NCBI RefSeq assembly: GCF_026213295.1
Contig: NC_079427.1
Span: forward strand, 31,083,184 to 31,147,183
DNA from: Gadus chalcogrammus
Taxonomy: Eukaryota > Chordata > Actinopteri > Gadiformes > Gadidae
Length of the DNA stretch: 64,000 bases
Reading direction: 5' to 3'
Shown here: positions 1 through 9,667 of the stretch, one piece after another
Layout of the letters: every line of letters begins with the position of its first letter
Position numbering within the stretch: the first letter of the stretch is position 1
Made by a program: the position numbers and the translations under genes
Notes under the pieces: model-generated
The model's input: the letters and a program-made list of their open reading frames with translations, nothing else
Told to the model about the DNA's origin: nothing
The model's database searches: none

Positions 1-11
1 GGTTGATTATC

Positions 12-70
<59 letters not shown>
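1..70 (+). pseudogene. Truncated CARD exon end running into a (TG)n microsatellite
   Basis: The first 16 bases (GGTTGATTATCTGACG) are identical to positions 797-812, which encode the VDYLT part of the CARD exon below. A pure TG repeat follows directly, to about base 69. I infer that another CARD exon lies just left of the window and that its end is replaced by the microsatellite. Only 16 bases support this. Confidence 0.4.
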
Positions 71-72
<2 letters not shown>

Positions 73-597
73 ATTTTGTGAGCAAAGAAAGAACCGCCCC
101 TATCGGAGGCATAGTTGCGTCTATGATCATGACGTGAATCCCTTGATAAGGCGGTCGCTGGGGTTGGCGGTGAATACCTCGGGGGCTGCATGCAGTCCTA
201 GTTGTTGTTATTATTATTATTATTATTATTACTATAAATGCAGGGAGCGAGGGAGCAAAGAGGGAGAGGGCGGTTCTTAGTTGTTTAGTTTCATAACCTT
301 GCTCTCTTCTGCTCTTTCTACTCTCTCTTTAGAACTGTCAAATCTAATAATAGATGGTATTTAAGATTAATCGACACCAACAATGCATTCTGATACCAAA
401 ATCTTAAATATTGTCCATTACGTGTACTTAATGTAATCTGGAAATGAATATGAACACACAGAAGCTTATTGGTAAAGTTGAGAAATTCGTTTTATTTGGC
501 ATCTTCAACCAACACTACAACAACAGGTGGTAATTTGAGAATAGTTGTAACGTTTTGTTTTAATGCCATTTTCCATTTCTCTTGACTTGTCTTTCAG
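71..597. other. Non-coding stretch upstream of the first CARD exon
   Basis: No exon was recognised here. It holds a short TTA/TTG repeat near 200-232 and AT-rich sequence. The last 20 bases form a pyrimidine-rich tract ending in CTTTCAG, the acceptor of the CARD exon. Confidence 0.5.
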
Positions 598-899
598 AAC
601 TTGGAAGGATTGGCTCCAAATTAGTCGACATGTTATTGGACCAAGATGTCATCAATCTCCTGCGTTACCTTAGGGAGATGAATGTGTTGAATGACGAGGA
701 GGAGAAGACTGTAGAGGGGAAGACAAACAGAGAAGACAAAGCACGTTGTCTCATTGATACAGTGATGGAGAAAGGGGAGAGAGCGAGTAGCCTGATGGTT
801 GATTATCTGACGAAGAGGCAGCCTGAACTAAGGATAGGCGAGTGGCTTTTCAAAGTATTTTACATAATTTTCCAAGGAATTATTTACCTTGTGTATTAA
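598..899 (+). CDS. Terminal exon with CARD domain (unit 1, NLRP1/CARD8/ASC-type CARD)
   Basis: CARDs are six-helix adaptor domains that recruit caspase-1 or ASC to inflammasomes in the cytosol. The exon opens after CTTTCAG in phase 1 and runs about 77 residues through the hallmarks of the ASC/caspase-1 CARD group: LVDMLLDQDVINLLRYL, then DKARCLIDTVMEKG and SSLMVDYL. A stop follows at 897-899. After the CARD (RQPEL) comes a hydrophobic tail, WLFKVFYIIFQGIIYLVY, which differs from the ITLGL ending of the two other CARD exons here. The tail may be a real membrane-seeking C-terminus or read-through into former intron. No start codon belongs to this exon, and the rest of its gene lies left of the window or in skipped exons. 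The next linker exon starts only 185 bases downstream. Confidence 0.82.
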
Positions 900-1084
900 T
901 TACAGGAGGAACTAAGGTCACCGTGTGAACTCAGCTTGGTTATTTGTGGCACTTTGATCAAACACTGAAACAATTTGGTTTACCAGAAGTAAACTGAGGA
1001 AGTGTTTTTGTTAATTTAAGTATTTTTTTTGTCCATTTTCTTTTAATTAATGCCATCTTCAAATTCCCTTGATTTGTCTTTCAG

Positions 1085-1222
1085 GGTTTGATGGGGATCC
1101 GCCATTCAGTAGCGGACAGGAGAGTCCTGGTCTGATGTCCCCACCGCTGCGCGTTGAAGGCCCAGCGGTGAAGGTGCTGCGCCTTGAAGGCGCAGCGGTG
1201 CATGAAGGCGACAGCAAGCTGT
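1085..1222 (+). CDS. Ser/Pro linker exon (phase 1-1) with internal repeat
   Basis: It is bounded by CTTTCAG and a GTAAGT donor, 138 bases, open in phase 1 at both ends. The translation starts GFDGDPPFSSGQESPG and then holds two near-identical copies of an LRxEGxAV motif (VEGPAVKVLRLEGAAVHEG), from a 21-base direct repeat at about 1148 and 1178. The upstream intron end (CTTGATTTGTCTTTCAG) and the GTAAGTTTAAGTCTCCTAG donor context match the linker exons at 8497, 10465, 12050, 29766 and 57365, so it belongs to that exon family. It is probably a disordered linker before the FIIND. No function is known to me. Confidence 0.55.
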
Positions 1223-1429
1223 GTAAGTTTAAGTCTCCTAGGTTTAGGACTAATAAGTAACATAACCCTCTATCATAGTTCTTCCCTATCAAAATATATT
1301 TCACACATACCAGATAAATAATAGATCATATAATAAAATAATAAGACCTAATTTAATGAATACATACTTTATTTTTTAAACATGGTCAAAGGTGTGTGAC
1401 TTTCTGGAAAATCTTTGGGATCTGGCCTA

Positions 1430-1430
<1 letters not shown>

Positions 1431-1487
<57 letters not shown>

Positions 1488-1489
1488 AT

Positions 1490-1545
<56 letters not shown>
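1431..1545. repeat. (TA)n microsatellite, two blocks
   Basis: Pure TA runs at about 1431-1478 and 1496-1544 are separated by a short CACATACATACACA segment. Confidence 0.95.
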
Positions 1546-1546
<1 letters not shown>

Positions 1547-1594
1547 TTAAATAATATATTTATTTCCAGATGACAATAATATATTTATTTCCAG

Positions 1595-1636
1595 ATCAGT
1601 CACGGCGGCACCGTCTGGGCGTTTCTACTGCTCAAG
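1595..1636 (+). CDS. Candidate 42-base basic linker exon
   Basis: It follows TTATTTCCAG and ends at a GTAAAT donor. It is open in phase 1 at both ends and reads (D)QSRRHRLGVSTAQ. The acceptor context is duplicated just upstream (GATGACAATAATATATTTATTTCCAG at about 1570-1594). The phase fits the surrounding linker exons, but its small size makes chance quite possible. Confidence 0.35.
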
Positions 1637-2389
1637 GTAAATTGCCTGCTCGAGACAACGCAGCATATCAACATGAGCAGTTCTAACTGAAAAGAAAGGA
1701 ATCCGCAAGCTGCTGATCATGTAACAGAAGGTGATGCAGTCGCATTAAACAAAGATGTTGAATCTACGAGAGAGACCAGAGGAACTGTCCTTACAAGGCT
1801 TTTTTCGGGATAAAAAACAAGTGGTCAGCAAAATAAATAATATGTTGCGTTTTTGCACTTGCAAATAGTTAATCTTGTAGCCTACACACAGAGTGAACTC
1901 ATTATTGTCTGCGGGTGTCTTCATTAATAAAAATACGTGTTTCCCATACATAGAACCATGTGTGGCGCAGCGCCACAGAATCAACACCGAGCGCCATAAA
2001 ATGTATTCTGCTTCGGCATGTAAGCGCGCATACATGCCAATGGTGCGCAATGAGGTCAAGTGAGCCGCCATTCGTTCATCCGCGGTTAAGCCAGCCGTCA
2101 CACAAAATCTTCGTGCGCCTTTACTCTAAACAGCCTTTGTGTGGTATCTCGCAACGTTTTCAAAATAAAACCCTTCACCTACGTGTGTAGATCTATAGAA
2201 CACTAGATGTCTTACGACGGCGTCTAGAACGTCCGCACTTGCTGCCATCTTGCCAGTCAGCTGCTCACCCATAACATTGTGTTGGTAGTGGTACATGGTA
2301 GTGGTTATTTATTTATTTATTTTTGGGCCCCCCCTCAGGACTTGAGGCCCTACGCGCAGCGCGTAGTGCGCGTTATGGGAGCGGGGGCA

Positions 2390-3610
2390 CTGGCTGACAT
2401 AAGGCAATATGCATATGTACGTTTTTCAAATGACAATTTCTCAAAATCTATGCAGTAAAATCACATGGTTCCTTGTGTACAAGTAGTCAGCACACCGGTT
2501 AATATGGTCATATCAGTCAGTACCAGAACTTATGTGAAATTCGGTCTATAGCTCACTTCAGAGTGCTGACATAATGCAATTTGCAAAGGCGAGAATATGC
2601 ATGTGTACGTTTTTCAAATGACATTTTCTCAAAATCTATACAGTAAAATCACATGGTTCCTTGTGTACAAGTAGTCAGTACAACAGTTAGTATGGTCATA
2701 TCAGTCAGTGCCTGAACTTATGCGAAATTGGTCTATAGCTCACTTCAAAGTGCTGACATAATGCAATTTGCAAAGGCGAAAATATGCATATGTAAGTTTT
2801 TCAAACGACATTTTCTCCAAATCTATACAGTAAAATCACATGGTTCCTTGTGTAAAAGTAGTCAGTACAATAGTTAGTGTGTTCATATCAGTCAGTGCCT
2901 TAACTTATGTGAAATTTGGTCTATAGCTCACTTCAGAGTGCTGACATAATGCAATTTGCAAAGGCGAGAATATGCATGTGTACGTTTTTCAAATGACATT
3001 TTCTCAAAATCTATACAGTACAATCACATGGTTCCTTGTGTACAAGTAGTCAGCACACCGGTTAATATGGTCATATCAGTCAGTGCCCGGACTTATGTGA
3101 AATTTAGTGAAGTGAGCTATAGACCGAATTTCACATAAGTTCAGGCACTGACTGATATGACCATATTAACCGGTGTGCTGATTACTTGTACACAAGGAAC
3201 CATGTGATTGTACTGTATAGATTTTGAGAAAATGTCATTTGAAAAACCTACACATGCATATTCTCGCCTTTGCAAATTGCATTATGTCAGCACTCTGAAG
3301 TGAGCTATAGACCAAATTTCACATAAGTTAAGGCACTGACTGATATGAACACACTAACTATTGTACTGACTACTTTTACACAAGGAACCATGTGATTTTA
3401 CTGTATAGATTTGGAGAAAATGTCGTTTGAAAAACTTACATATGCATATTTTCGCCTTTGCAAATTGCATTATGTCAGCACTTTGAAGTGAGCTATAGAC
3501 CAATTTCGCATAAGTTCAGGCACTGACTGATATGACCATACTAACTGTTGTACAGTTTGAGAAAATGTATACAGTAAAAATGTATACATTTGAAAAACTC
3601 ACATATGCAT
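2390..3610. repeat. About 180-bp tandem repeats forming a roughly 1-kb palindrome
   Basis: A unit containing TGACATAATGCAATTTGCAA, ACATGGTTCCTTGTG and TATGGTCATATCAGTCAGTG repeats in direct orientation at about 2393, 2572, 2753 and 2943. It then turns over at about 3109. The right arm (3109-3555 and on) reads the complement of the same units in reverse order. It reproduces individual variants, such as the TGTAAAAGTAG/TCTCCAAATC variant of the third unit, so it arose as an inverted duplication and not as independent repeats. Confidence 0.85.
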
Positions 3611-4340
3611 ATTCTGCTGGCCAATGGAGTCGAACGTCCGCGCTGGCGGCCAACTTGCCACAGTCAGCTGCTCACCCATAACACCGTGTTGGTAGTGGTA
3701 CATGTACTTTTTAAATAACCATAACATGCTACATTTTCAAACAGTTTGTATTGTTCTAAACGTCAGAGATGTAGTTACGGCACTGCATATTTGATACTGA
3801 TGAATAATTATGTTAGATTCTAAAAAAATTGAATAATGTTCTAAAATAGGTACAATATTATAAACCAAACCGTTTGTAAACCGGTTGAAAATGTAGCAAG
3901 TTATGGTTATTTAAAAAGTACATGTACCACTACCAACACAATGTTATGGGTGAGCAGCTGACTGGCAAGATGGCAGCAAGTGTGGACGTTCTAGACGCCG
4001 TCGTAAGACATCTAGTGTTCTATATATCTCAGTCCCTCCAGAAAAAGGCGGCGTTTTTTTGTGATTTATGCGGCCAAAAATCCTTGATTATGCGGCACGT
4101 TTTCTTAAAAAATGCAGTTTTATGCGATGAAATTGCGGGAACTTGCAAAAAATGCGGGAACTTGCGGAAATTGCGGTTTGAAAAAGAGGGGAAAAAAGTG
4201 ATTCCCCAACACCCTGTTCTCACTAGGCAACTACCTTAATGTAAAGAGTCATTTGTTATTACTTTCTATGACAAACAAGCATACTACATCACAGAAAGTG
4301 CTGGGAATATTTACTATTTACAATTTATAATTTGACCTGA

Positions 4341-4445
4341 CGAGCTGGCTGTCGCCTTGCATGGTTGACTCTGCCGCTCGTGTGTCAATGTGTGTATTAA
4401 ACGATGTAAGTCGCTTTGGATAAAAGCGTCTGCTAATGCCCTAAT
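4341..4445 (+). repeat. Common teleost interspersed repeat tail
   Basis: It contains GACGAGCTGGCTGTCGCC, TGTGTCAATGTGTGTATTAA and CGCTTTGGATAAAAGCGTCT. Related copies lie at about 10848-10920 and 28515-28600, with a diverged one at about 58935. The inner GCTTTGGATAAAAGC is a small hairpin seen widely in fish genomes. Confidence 0.7.
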
Positions 4446-4746
4446 TGTAAATGGGAATATTTAAGTTCTCATCTTGTTTTATTTGAGACCTTGAAACACG
4501 GCTCAAACTTACAATACATTGAGTACAACTTTTGTAGCTTTACAAAAAGTATCTGCTACAACTTCTGTAAAAATGAATAAATAAAATATAAAAAATAAAT
4601 GTTCCTGTTTTACAGAGGAAGCTTTACAAAAGAGTAACAAAAAAGTGCAATCTTACAACTCTAAAGTTGCATCAACTCATTGAATGAAACTACAACAGTC
4701 CACTGTGAAAATGAAAACTAACTGCGTAGCCTCTAACACTAGCCAA

Positions 4747-5130
4747 TCATTCCTCATCCTCCATCCCCTCTCCCTCAACGTCCATCTCTTTAACCATCCT
4801 TGCATGTTTGGCTGCGGCAAAGTGGTTTTCCAGCGTCGACTTCCGCCTGTGGTCCAACACGCAGTTGCACGGAGTGCAAAATAATTTGCCCCCACTGTCG
4901 TGTAACAAACCGGGAAACTGCTTTGCAGGGTCTTTTGCACTTATCTTTGTTGGCAAATGAGACCGCTTCATCTTGCCTTCGTCGCGGGGTTTGCTATGAC
5001 GTTTACGTCGCGTAATTACGTCACTCCATAACGTTCCCATGGCAACAGGGGGAAATGGCTGCTTTTTTCGCGGAAATTGGCAATTTATGCGGTGAAAGTG
5101 CGTCATATTTGAAAAAATGCGGCCCCGCAT
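4747..5130 (-). pseudogene. hAT transposase N-terminal fragment with CGGBP1-like zinc finger
   Basis: The 127-residue reading contains SAKDPAKQFPGLLHDSGGKLF, then CTPCNCVLDHRRKSTLENH and KHARM. This is a C-x2-C...H...H finger of the BED/CGGBP1 kind found at the N-terminus of some hAT transposases. It ends in an acidic stretch (DVEGEGMEDEE) and stops, with no catalytic core or dimerisation domain downstream. The element is therefore non-autonomous. Part of this sequence (to 4791) was copied to 10844-11262. Confidence 0.6.
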
Positions 5131-5965
5131 GAATATGCGGACTCAGGCTGATTAGCCTATGCGTTGAATTATGCGATCGCATAATCACGTTTTTCTGAAG
5201 GGACTATCTACACACGTAGGTGAAGGGTTTTATTTTGAAAACGTTGCGAGAGACCACACAAAGGCTGTTTAGAGTAAAGGCGCACAAAGATTTTGTGTGA
5301 CGGCTGGCTTAACCGCGGATGAACGAATGGCGGCTCACTTGACCGCAGTTGGTGCGCGGATACACTACCACTTATTGGATAAACCTGCGTATCATACATG
5401 CACACGCACTGACTCAATGCGCCTAGAAAAGGCAAACCCGAAGCAGCGGGATAGGCAAGGGCAGGCTCGGACTGGTAATCTGTGATACCGGGCATTTGCC
5501 AGAAGGGCCGGTCCACATTTCAGCGTGCGAGGGCCGGCCCTCCTTCAATCATACCGGCCCCAATACTGATTATACGACCGCCTTACTTACCTGACAATAC
5601 GGATAACTCAAAGAGCCCAAGAAAGAACCTAACGACAAATTGTTGCAATGGTGCATCCAGTATATATAGCGCTTCCTTGTCATGCACATCTATGTGACGG
5701 TTCCTATATGGTATAATTTTCTATTTCTTCAAACTGTAAAATCCTGTTTCTTCAAACTGTACAATCATTGCAACAAACTAAATTAAAATGCTAACTAAAA
5801 TGCTTTCTTTAAACTAAACTACGATTTTCTTCTTATATTTGGCGAATTTATGTTCGAATATTTTGCAAAAATATGTTGCGGTGCACGATGGGATTATACA
5901 TCTAACAGCGAACGTTAACGGTCCATGGATGCTGCGGATGTTGCTTTGCTTATATTTTAATTTCA

Positions 5966-6178
5966 GTGGATGGGCTAAAAATCATGGAAGGAGTTGGCAA
6001 AAAGAAGAAAGGGGGAGCGGAGAAGATTCGGGACAAAAGGCAGAAATCTCTACAAGCTGAGGCGTCTGGATGTTTTAAAATAGATCGCTTGTTTGCTGTG
6101 GCCAGTGCTTCAACCGTTGCTGCTAGTGCCCCCGACGTCCCTGCTAGTGCCCCCGACGTCCCTGCTGCTACAACCTAA
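5966..6178 (+). pseudogene. hAT transposase N-terminal remnant
   Basis: The frame reads KKKKGGAEKIRDKRQKSLQ, then ASGCFKIDRLF and a repeated SAPDVPA, then stops. A Lys-rich KRGGAEKxRxKK start followed by a xFF-type motif is typical of the N-terminus of a teleost hAT transposase group that carries a TTF/MYM-like finger further on. No further domain follows, so only the first exon remains. The assignment rests on resemblance recalled from the family. Confidence 0.45.
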
Positions 6179-6357
6179 CATAATCCATTGCTTGCTAGCC
6201 TAGCAGGACTGTCCGGGTATGTTAAACCGTGTGGATTAATGTGGAATAATTGCAACTTGCAAGAAGCCCCGCGATCAAGACAGCGTCAAGGTAGGCCGTT
6301 TGGTTTTTAATTGTGCCCACCGCGACATGTTGAATTCGGCTCACAGGTCTTTCTTAA

Positions 6358-6873
6358 AGGGGTAGTTCGGAATTTTGGACATAGGGCCTGATTCCGAAGT
6401 GAGCATTGGTATTCTATATCACTGGAGACAGTTTTCAACACATTTCATTTGTATAATTCCTTCGTTCACTGTACTCTGCGTTTGTAGCAATGACAGCAGC
6501 AGGTAACCTAGGTTTCAGCCCGCCGCTGCCGTAGCCTACGTACAGGAATATAAACACTGCTGCTGAGACCCCGCAATTCCCTCAAAATGCAATGCAATGC
6601 AAGGTTGGTTTTATTTCTAACATTATTCTATAAACAGACATTTAGATTTATAGTCTGTCGTTATAATTGATTTACCTCGGGTGTACTGTGGAGTGGGTAA
6701 GACTGTTTTTAATAGCAGGCTAGCATTGCCCGTTGACGTGCGCTAGCCTAGCACGAGCGAACTCTGCAACTAGAAGGACTGAATGAAATGTGTTGAAAAC
6801 TGTCTCCAGTGATATAGAATACCAATGCTCACTTCGGAATCAGGCCCTATGTCCAAAATTCCGAACTACCCCT
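6358..6873. mobile_element. MITE with about 95-bp terminal inverted repeats and TTAA target site
   Basis: The left end AGGGGTAGTTCGGAATTTT and right end AAAATTCCGAACTACCCCT are part of inverted repeats of about 95 bases, continuing through CATAGGGCCTGATTCCGAAG. TTAA flanks both sides (6354-6357 and 6874-6877). TTAA duplication is typical of piggyBac and Kolobok superfamilies. No coding sequence is inside. Confidence 0.85.
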
Positions 6874-7013
6874 TTAAGTAGGTTCGCTGAAGTTGGTTCG
6901 GCTCATTTGCGCTAAAGGGGGGGGGGGGGTCGGTCGGTCGGTCCATAAGGGGCCGGTGTAGATGGAAAAATGCCAGGGCCGAAAATCGTTCCCAGTCCGA
7001 CCCTGGGCAAGGG

Positions 7014-7245
7014 ATAATGTATAGAACGCCAGTGATTATCGGGAAAATAAGCCCCGACAGGTCGAACTTGCTTCGTCCTGAAGGGGCTTATTTTCGATCA
7101 TGACCGGCGATGTTCTCTACATTATCCCGCTAATTACACGGCTACTTCACATGGTGTGTCTTTTTACAATTTATTTGAAAGCAGCATTCGTAGTGTTTAT
7201 CGGCAGAGAAATAGTCAGCAACTGAAGACGCTGGGGTTGACACGT
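7014..7245. repeat. Interspersed repeat family (ATTATCCCGC / GACGCTGGGGTTGA type)
   Basis: It holds GGGATAATGTATAGAACGCC, its inverted partner ATGTTCTCTACATTATCCC, and the tail GAAGACGCTGGGGTTGACA. Related copies lie at about 18750-18945, 60560-61310 and 63870-64000. It is probably a DNA-transposon-derived repeat, family unknown to me. Confidence 0.6.
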
Positions 7246-7364
7246 ACAAACAATGAACAATTTCTTTAGAAGTGTTACACTGTTTATTAAAAAGGCGTTA
7301 ATATTTTTAGAAATGGATTTGTCTATTTAAGTGAAATCAAAATCATGTTTTTTAACTTAAGGTC

Positions 7365-7805
7365 TTGATTAGCGTTTCTAATGCGGCGCGTCTAGATGCA
7401 GCGGCTTTGAGCTCTCCTTTTCGGTGCTTTTTCTCCGTGTTTTTGTACATAAATTTGTTTTTCAATTGTAACGTCAGCTGGGCAAATCCTGTCTGCAGTC
7501 GTCAGGATCTAATCAGCATAGGATTTCGGGCCGAACAGGCCGTAAATAAGGACTTTATTCAATCCAACGGTATACCGGAATGTATCGCAAGGACGCCGGG
7601 CGCTCCGTGGATTGTTATCCCCGCAGGTAGGAAGCGGAGGCGGCGTAGAGAGAGAAGGCAAAAAAGAGGCTGCCGGGCTGGCGTTCTCTTGCGGCTAAAA
7701 CAACGACAACACACATTACAAACAAAAACAAACAAAAACAAACACGGCTTCACCAGTCCATGTGGGGAGGGCACAAGCCCGGGTGGGGGGTTTAGGAGGA
7801 GTTGA
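7365..7805 (+). pseudogene. Possible LINE-type ORF fragment
   Basis: A 146-residue reading contains SRQDLISIGFRAEQ, then PGAPWIVIPAGRKRRRRRER and RQKRGCRAGVLLRLKQR. The PW-Arg-rich-RGxRAGxLxRLK arrangement resembles the start of ORFs in fish non-LTR retrotransposons. No endonuclease or reverse transcriptase follows. The frame then runs into an AAACA repeat. It is probably a 5' scrap of a LINE. A chance open frame is the alternative. Confidence 0.4.
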
Positions 7806-8496
7806 GGAGGTGAACAGCCTTGGGAACAAAGGTTGCTTTTCTCCTCTGTGTCCTACAGCCGAGGCAGCGTAGTCGGCGCCCTGAGGGGAGACACTCAAAG
7901 GCGACCTCACCGTGGCTGGTAAATATAAAAACGTACAACTTGTAACTGAAGATACATAGTAAATTGCACAGAGAAATCATCATTTCGATTTCACTTGCCA
8001 TTTTTTTTTTAGATGAGAGCAAGCTTGTGGCAGCGTCATGGCAGTGTCATGCCATGGCAACCAAACAACATCGTATCTGAAAGCCTCCGTCTACCCTGAC
8101 CACACTACAACGCGAACCCAGCGTTTTCATATTTATCCACCTCAGCAATCTTCATTGCTCATGGATAATTCTGACCAAAATGCTCAGACTTTTAGTCGAC
8201 TGAAACTTGACTAGACTGAAAAGAGTATGAACGTGACTAAAACTAATAAAAACTAAAATGACAGCTTGATGTAAAGACTAGAATAAAACTAAAATTAAAA
8301 CAGGCCGCCAAAAACAAAATTAGCGGGAACCATGCTTATTATGTCCTATGTTATTATTAACACTTAAAGATAGTCTTATTAACACCAATTAAGGTTAATA
8401 ACCATATAATAAGTGTCTTATTACCTATTAACAAAGGCTTATTACAAGGACCTTAATATAAAGCGTTACCGCCAATTCTATTGATTTGTGTTTCAG

Positions 8497-8640
8497 AGCA
8501 TGAAAATAATACATCTGCTGTTCTGATGATGTCAGGCAGTAGCGGAGAGGAGAGCTTGTCCATGTCTGAGCCGTCCAGCCCTATGGACTTTGGGTCGTCA
8601 TTTCCACATGAAAGAAAGTGTAGAAGGCGTGGCATGCATA
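8497..8640 (+). CDS. Ser-rich linker exon, copy 1 of a triplicated cassette
   Basis: It follows GATTTGTGTTTCAG and ends at GTGAGT, 144 bases, phase 1 at both ends. It reads EHENNTSAVLMMSGSSGEES, then LSMSEPSSPMDFGSSFPHER and a basic end (KCRRRGMHS). The flanks (about 8240-8700) match those of the exons at 10465 and 12050, so the exon and its surroundings were duplicated as a block. The Ser-Pro-rich, charged content suggests a disordered, possibly phosphorylated linker. Confidence 0.6.
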
Positions 8641-8769
8641 GTGAGTTGAAGTCTCCTAGTTGGAGGAGTTATAAGTCTACCAGTATAACTCTATATATCA
8701 TGGTCGCTCACCAGATGAGCGACCATGATATATCCGTTTATAATTAATATATATATACCTGTGTATATT

Positions 8770-9036
8770 CTGAGAAGCGCTCCAATCCAAAATGCATGGG
8801 TTTACATTTCGTTCTGTGCAGTATGAATAATGTCGGACAATCGTGCTCTGGGACACGATTCAATAGATTACTTTCCGTGAGCGTGAGAACTAAAGGCTTT
8901 TGAGGAGGACTGCTGTAAAAAACGGGGAAATCAGAGTATCCCTAATACACTACATTTACCCTGTGATGCATTTGTTGTTTTGACACATACATAAGTAGAG
9001 GGTGCACTGTACTATCTGCGCACACCCCTTCTGAAG

Positions 9037-9108
<72 letters not shown>

Positions 9109-9560
9109 TCTCTTTCTCTTTCTTTCTCGTTTCGTTTTGTGGAGCACTTAATTGTCTGAGAAACGCACGTTCTGTGGAGCATATTCGTTTCAGTTTTTGA
9201 GGAGGTCTGCTTAAAAAATCTGAAATATTGAGATATATATATAACTTGAGGGTGCACTGTACTATCTGCGCACACCCCTTCTGAAGCCTCTTTCTCTCTC
9301 GTTTCGTTTTGTGGAGCAGTTAATTGTCTGAGAAACACGCGTTCTGTGGAGCACGTTCGTTTCAGTTTTTGAGGAGGTCTGCTTAAAAAATTGAAAATAT
9401 TGACATGTATAACTAGAGGGTGCACTGTACTGTCAGCGCACGCTCCCATTCAAAATGCATTGGTTTACATTTCGTTCTGTGTAGCACGGAAAAAGTCGGA
9501 AAATCGTGCTCTGGGACACGATTCAATAGATTAACGTTTGTGCGCATGAGCACGAAATTG
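8770..9560. repeat. Local tandem duplications around a (TC)n microsatellite
   Basis: A block with GAGGGTGCACTGTACTATCTGCGC, CCTTCTGAAGCCTC and GTTTTTGAGGAGGTCTGC occurs at about 8998-9235 and 9248-9415. A flanking block (ACATTTCGTTCTGTG, GTGCTCTGGGACACGATTCA) occurs at about 8790-8900 and 9450-9545. The (TC)n run is at about 9039-9122. No exon was recognised. Confidence 0.75.
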
Positions 9561-9667
9561 TGTGATACCAGGTTGCCATGTACTAACCCCCCCCCACACA
9601 CACTTTTTTGGGGGGGCATGTTGGGTGTTTTTAGGCGTGTGCCCATCACCAACATGGGGTGGGGGAA

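Larger units (their letters stand above)
4030..5205 (-). mobile_element. hAT-like element, internally deleted
   Basis: The ends are CAGTCCCTCCAGAAAAA and TTTTTCTGAAGGGACT, imperfect terminal inverted repeats. The sequence next to both ends is rich in ATTTATGCGG motifs. The intact left arm of the host inverted repeat (about 2187-2205) gives the empty site, and ATCT is duplicated at the insertion point. Inside lie a transposase N-terminal fragment (4747-5130, minus strand) and a common fish repeat tail at 4341-4445. Confidence 0.65.
2036..5365. mobile_element. Long inverted-repeat DNA element (foldback-like) with internal palindrome and nested hAT
   Basis: Positions about 2036-2192 (from GAGGTCAAGTGAGCCGCC) reappear inverted at about 5209-5365. 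The arm continues inward as 2193-2297, whose inverted copy is at about 3920-4029, so the right arm is split by the hAT insertion at 4030. The rebuilt arm is roughly 250 bp. A related motif (CAGCTGCTCACCCATAACA) occurs a third time at about 3660. No transposase belonging to this element was recognised, so it is probably non-autonomous. The superfamily is not determined. Confidence 0.65.
5462..7005 (+). mobile_element. hAT element with perfect 8-bp target-site duplication
   Basis: The left end is CAGGCTCGGACTGG and the right end CCCAGTCCGACCCTG, terminal inverted repeats. GGCAAGGG flanks both ends (5454-5461 and 7006-7013), a perfect 8-bp duplication as hAT transposases produce. It holds a transposase first-exon remnant (5966-6178) and a nested TTAA-type MITE (6358-6873). 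The same end type occurs in the element at 17186. Confidence 0.85.

Noticed and set aside
3922..4239. 105-residue frame beginning MYHYQHNVMGEQLTGKM
   Set aside because: It runs from an inverted-repeat arm into the hAT end with ATTTATGCGG motifs, with no domain. It is a chance frame across two repeats.
9012..9449. Arg-Glu repeat frame on the minus strand
   Set aside because: Product of the (TC)n repeat and its duplicated flanks.
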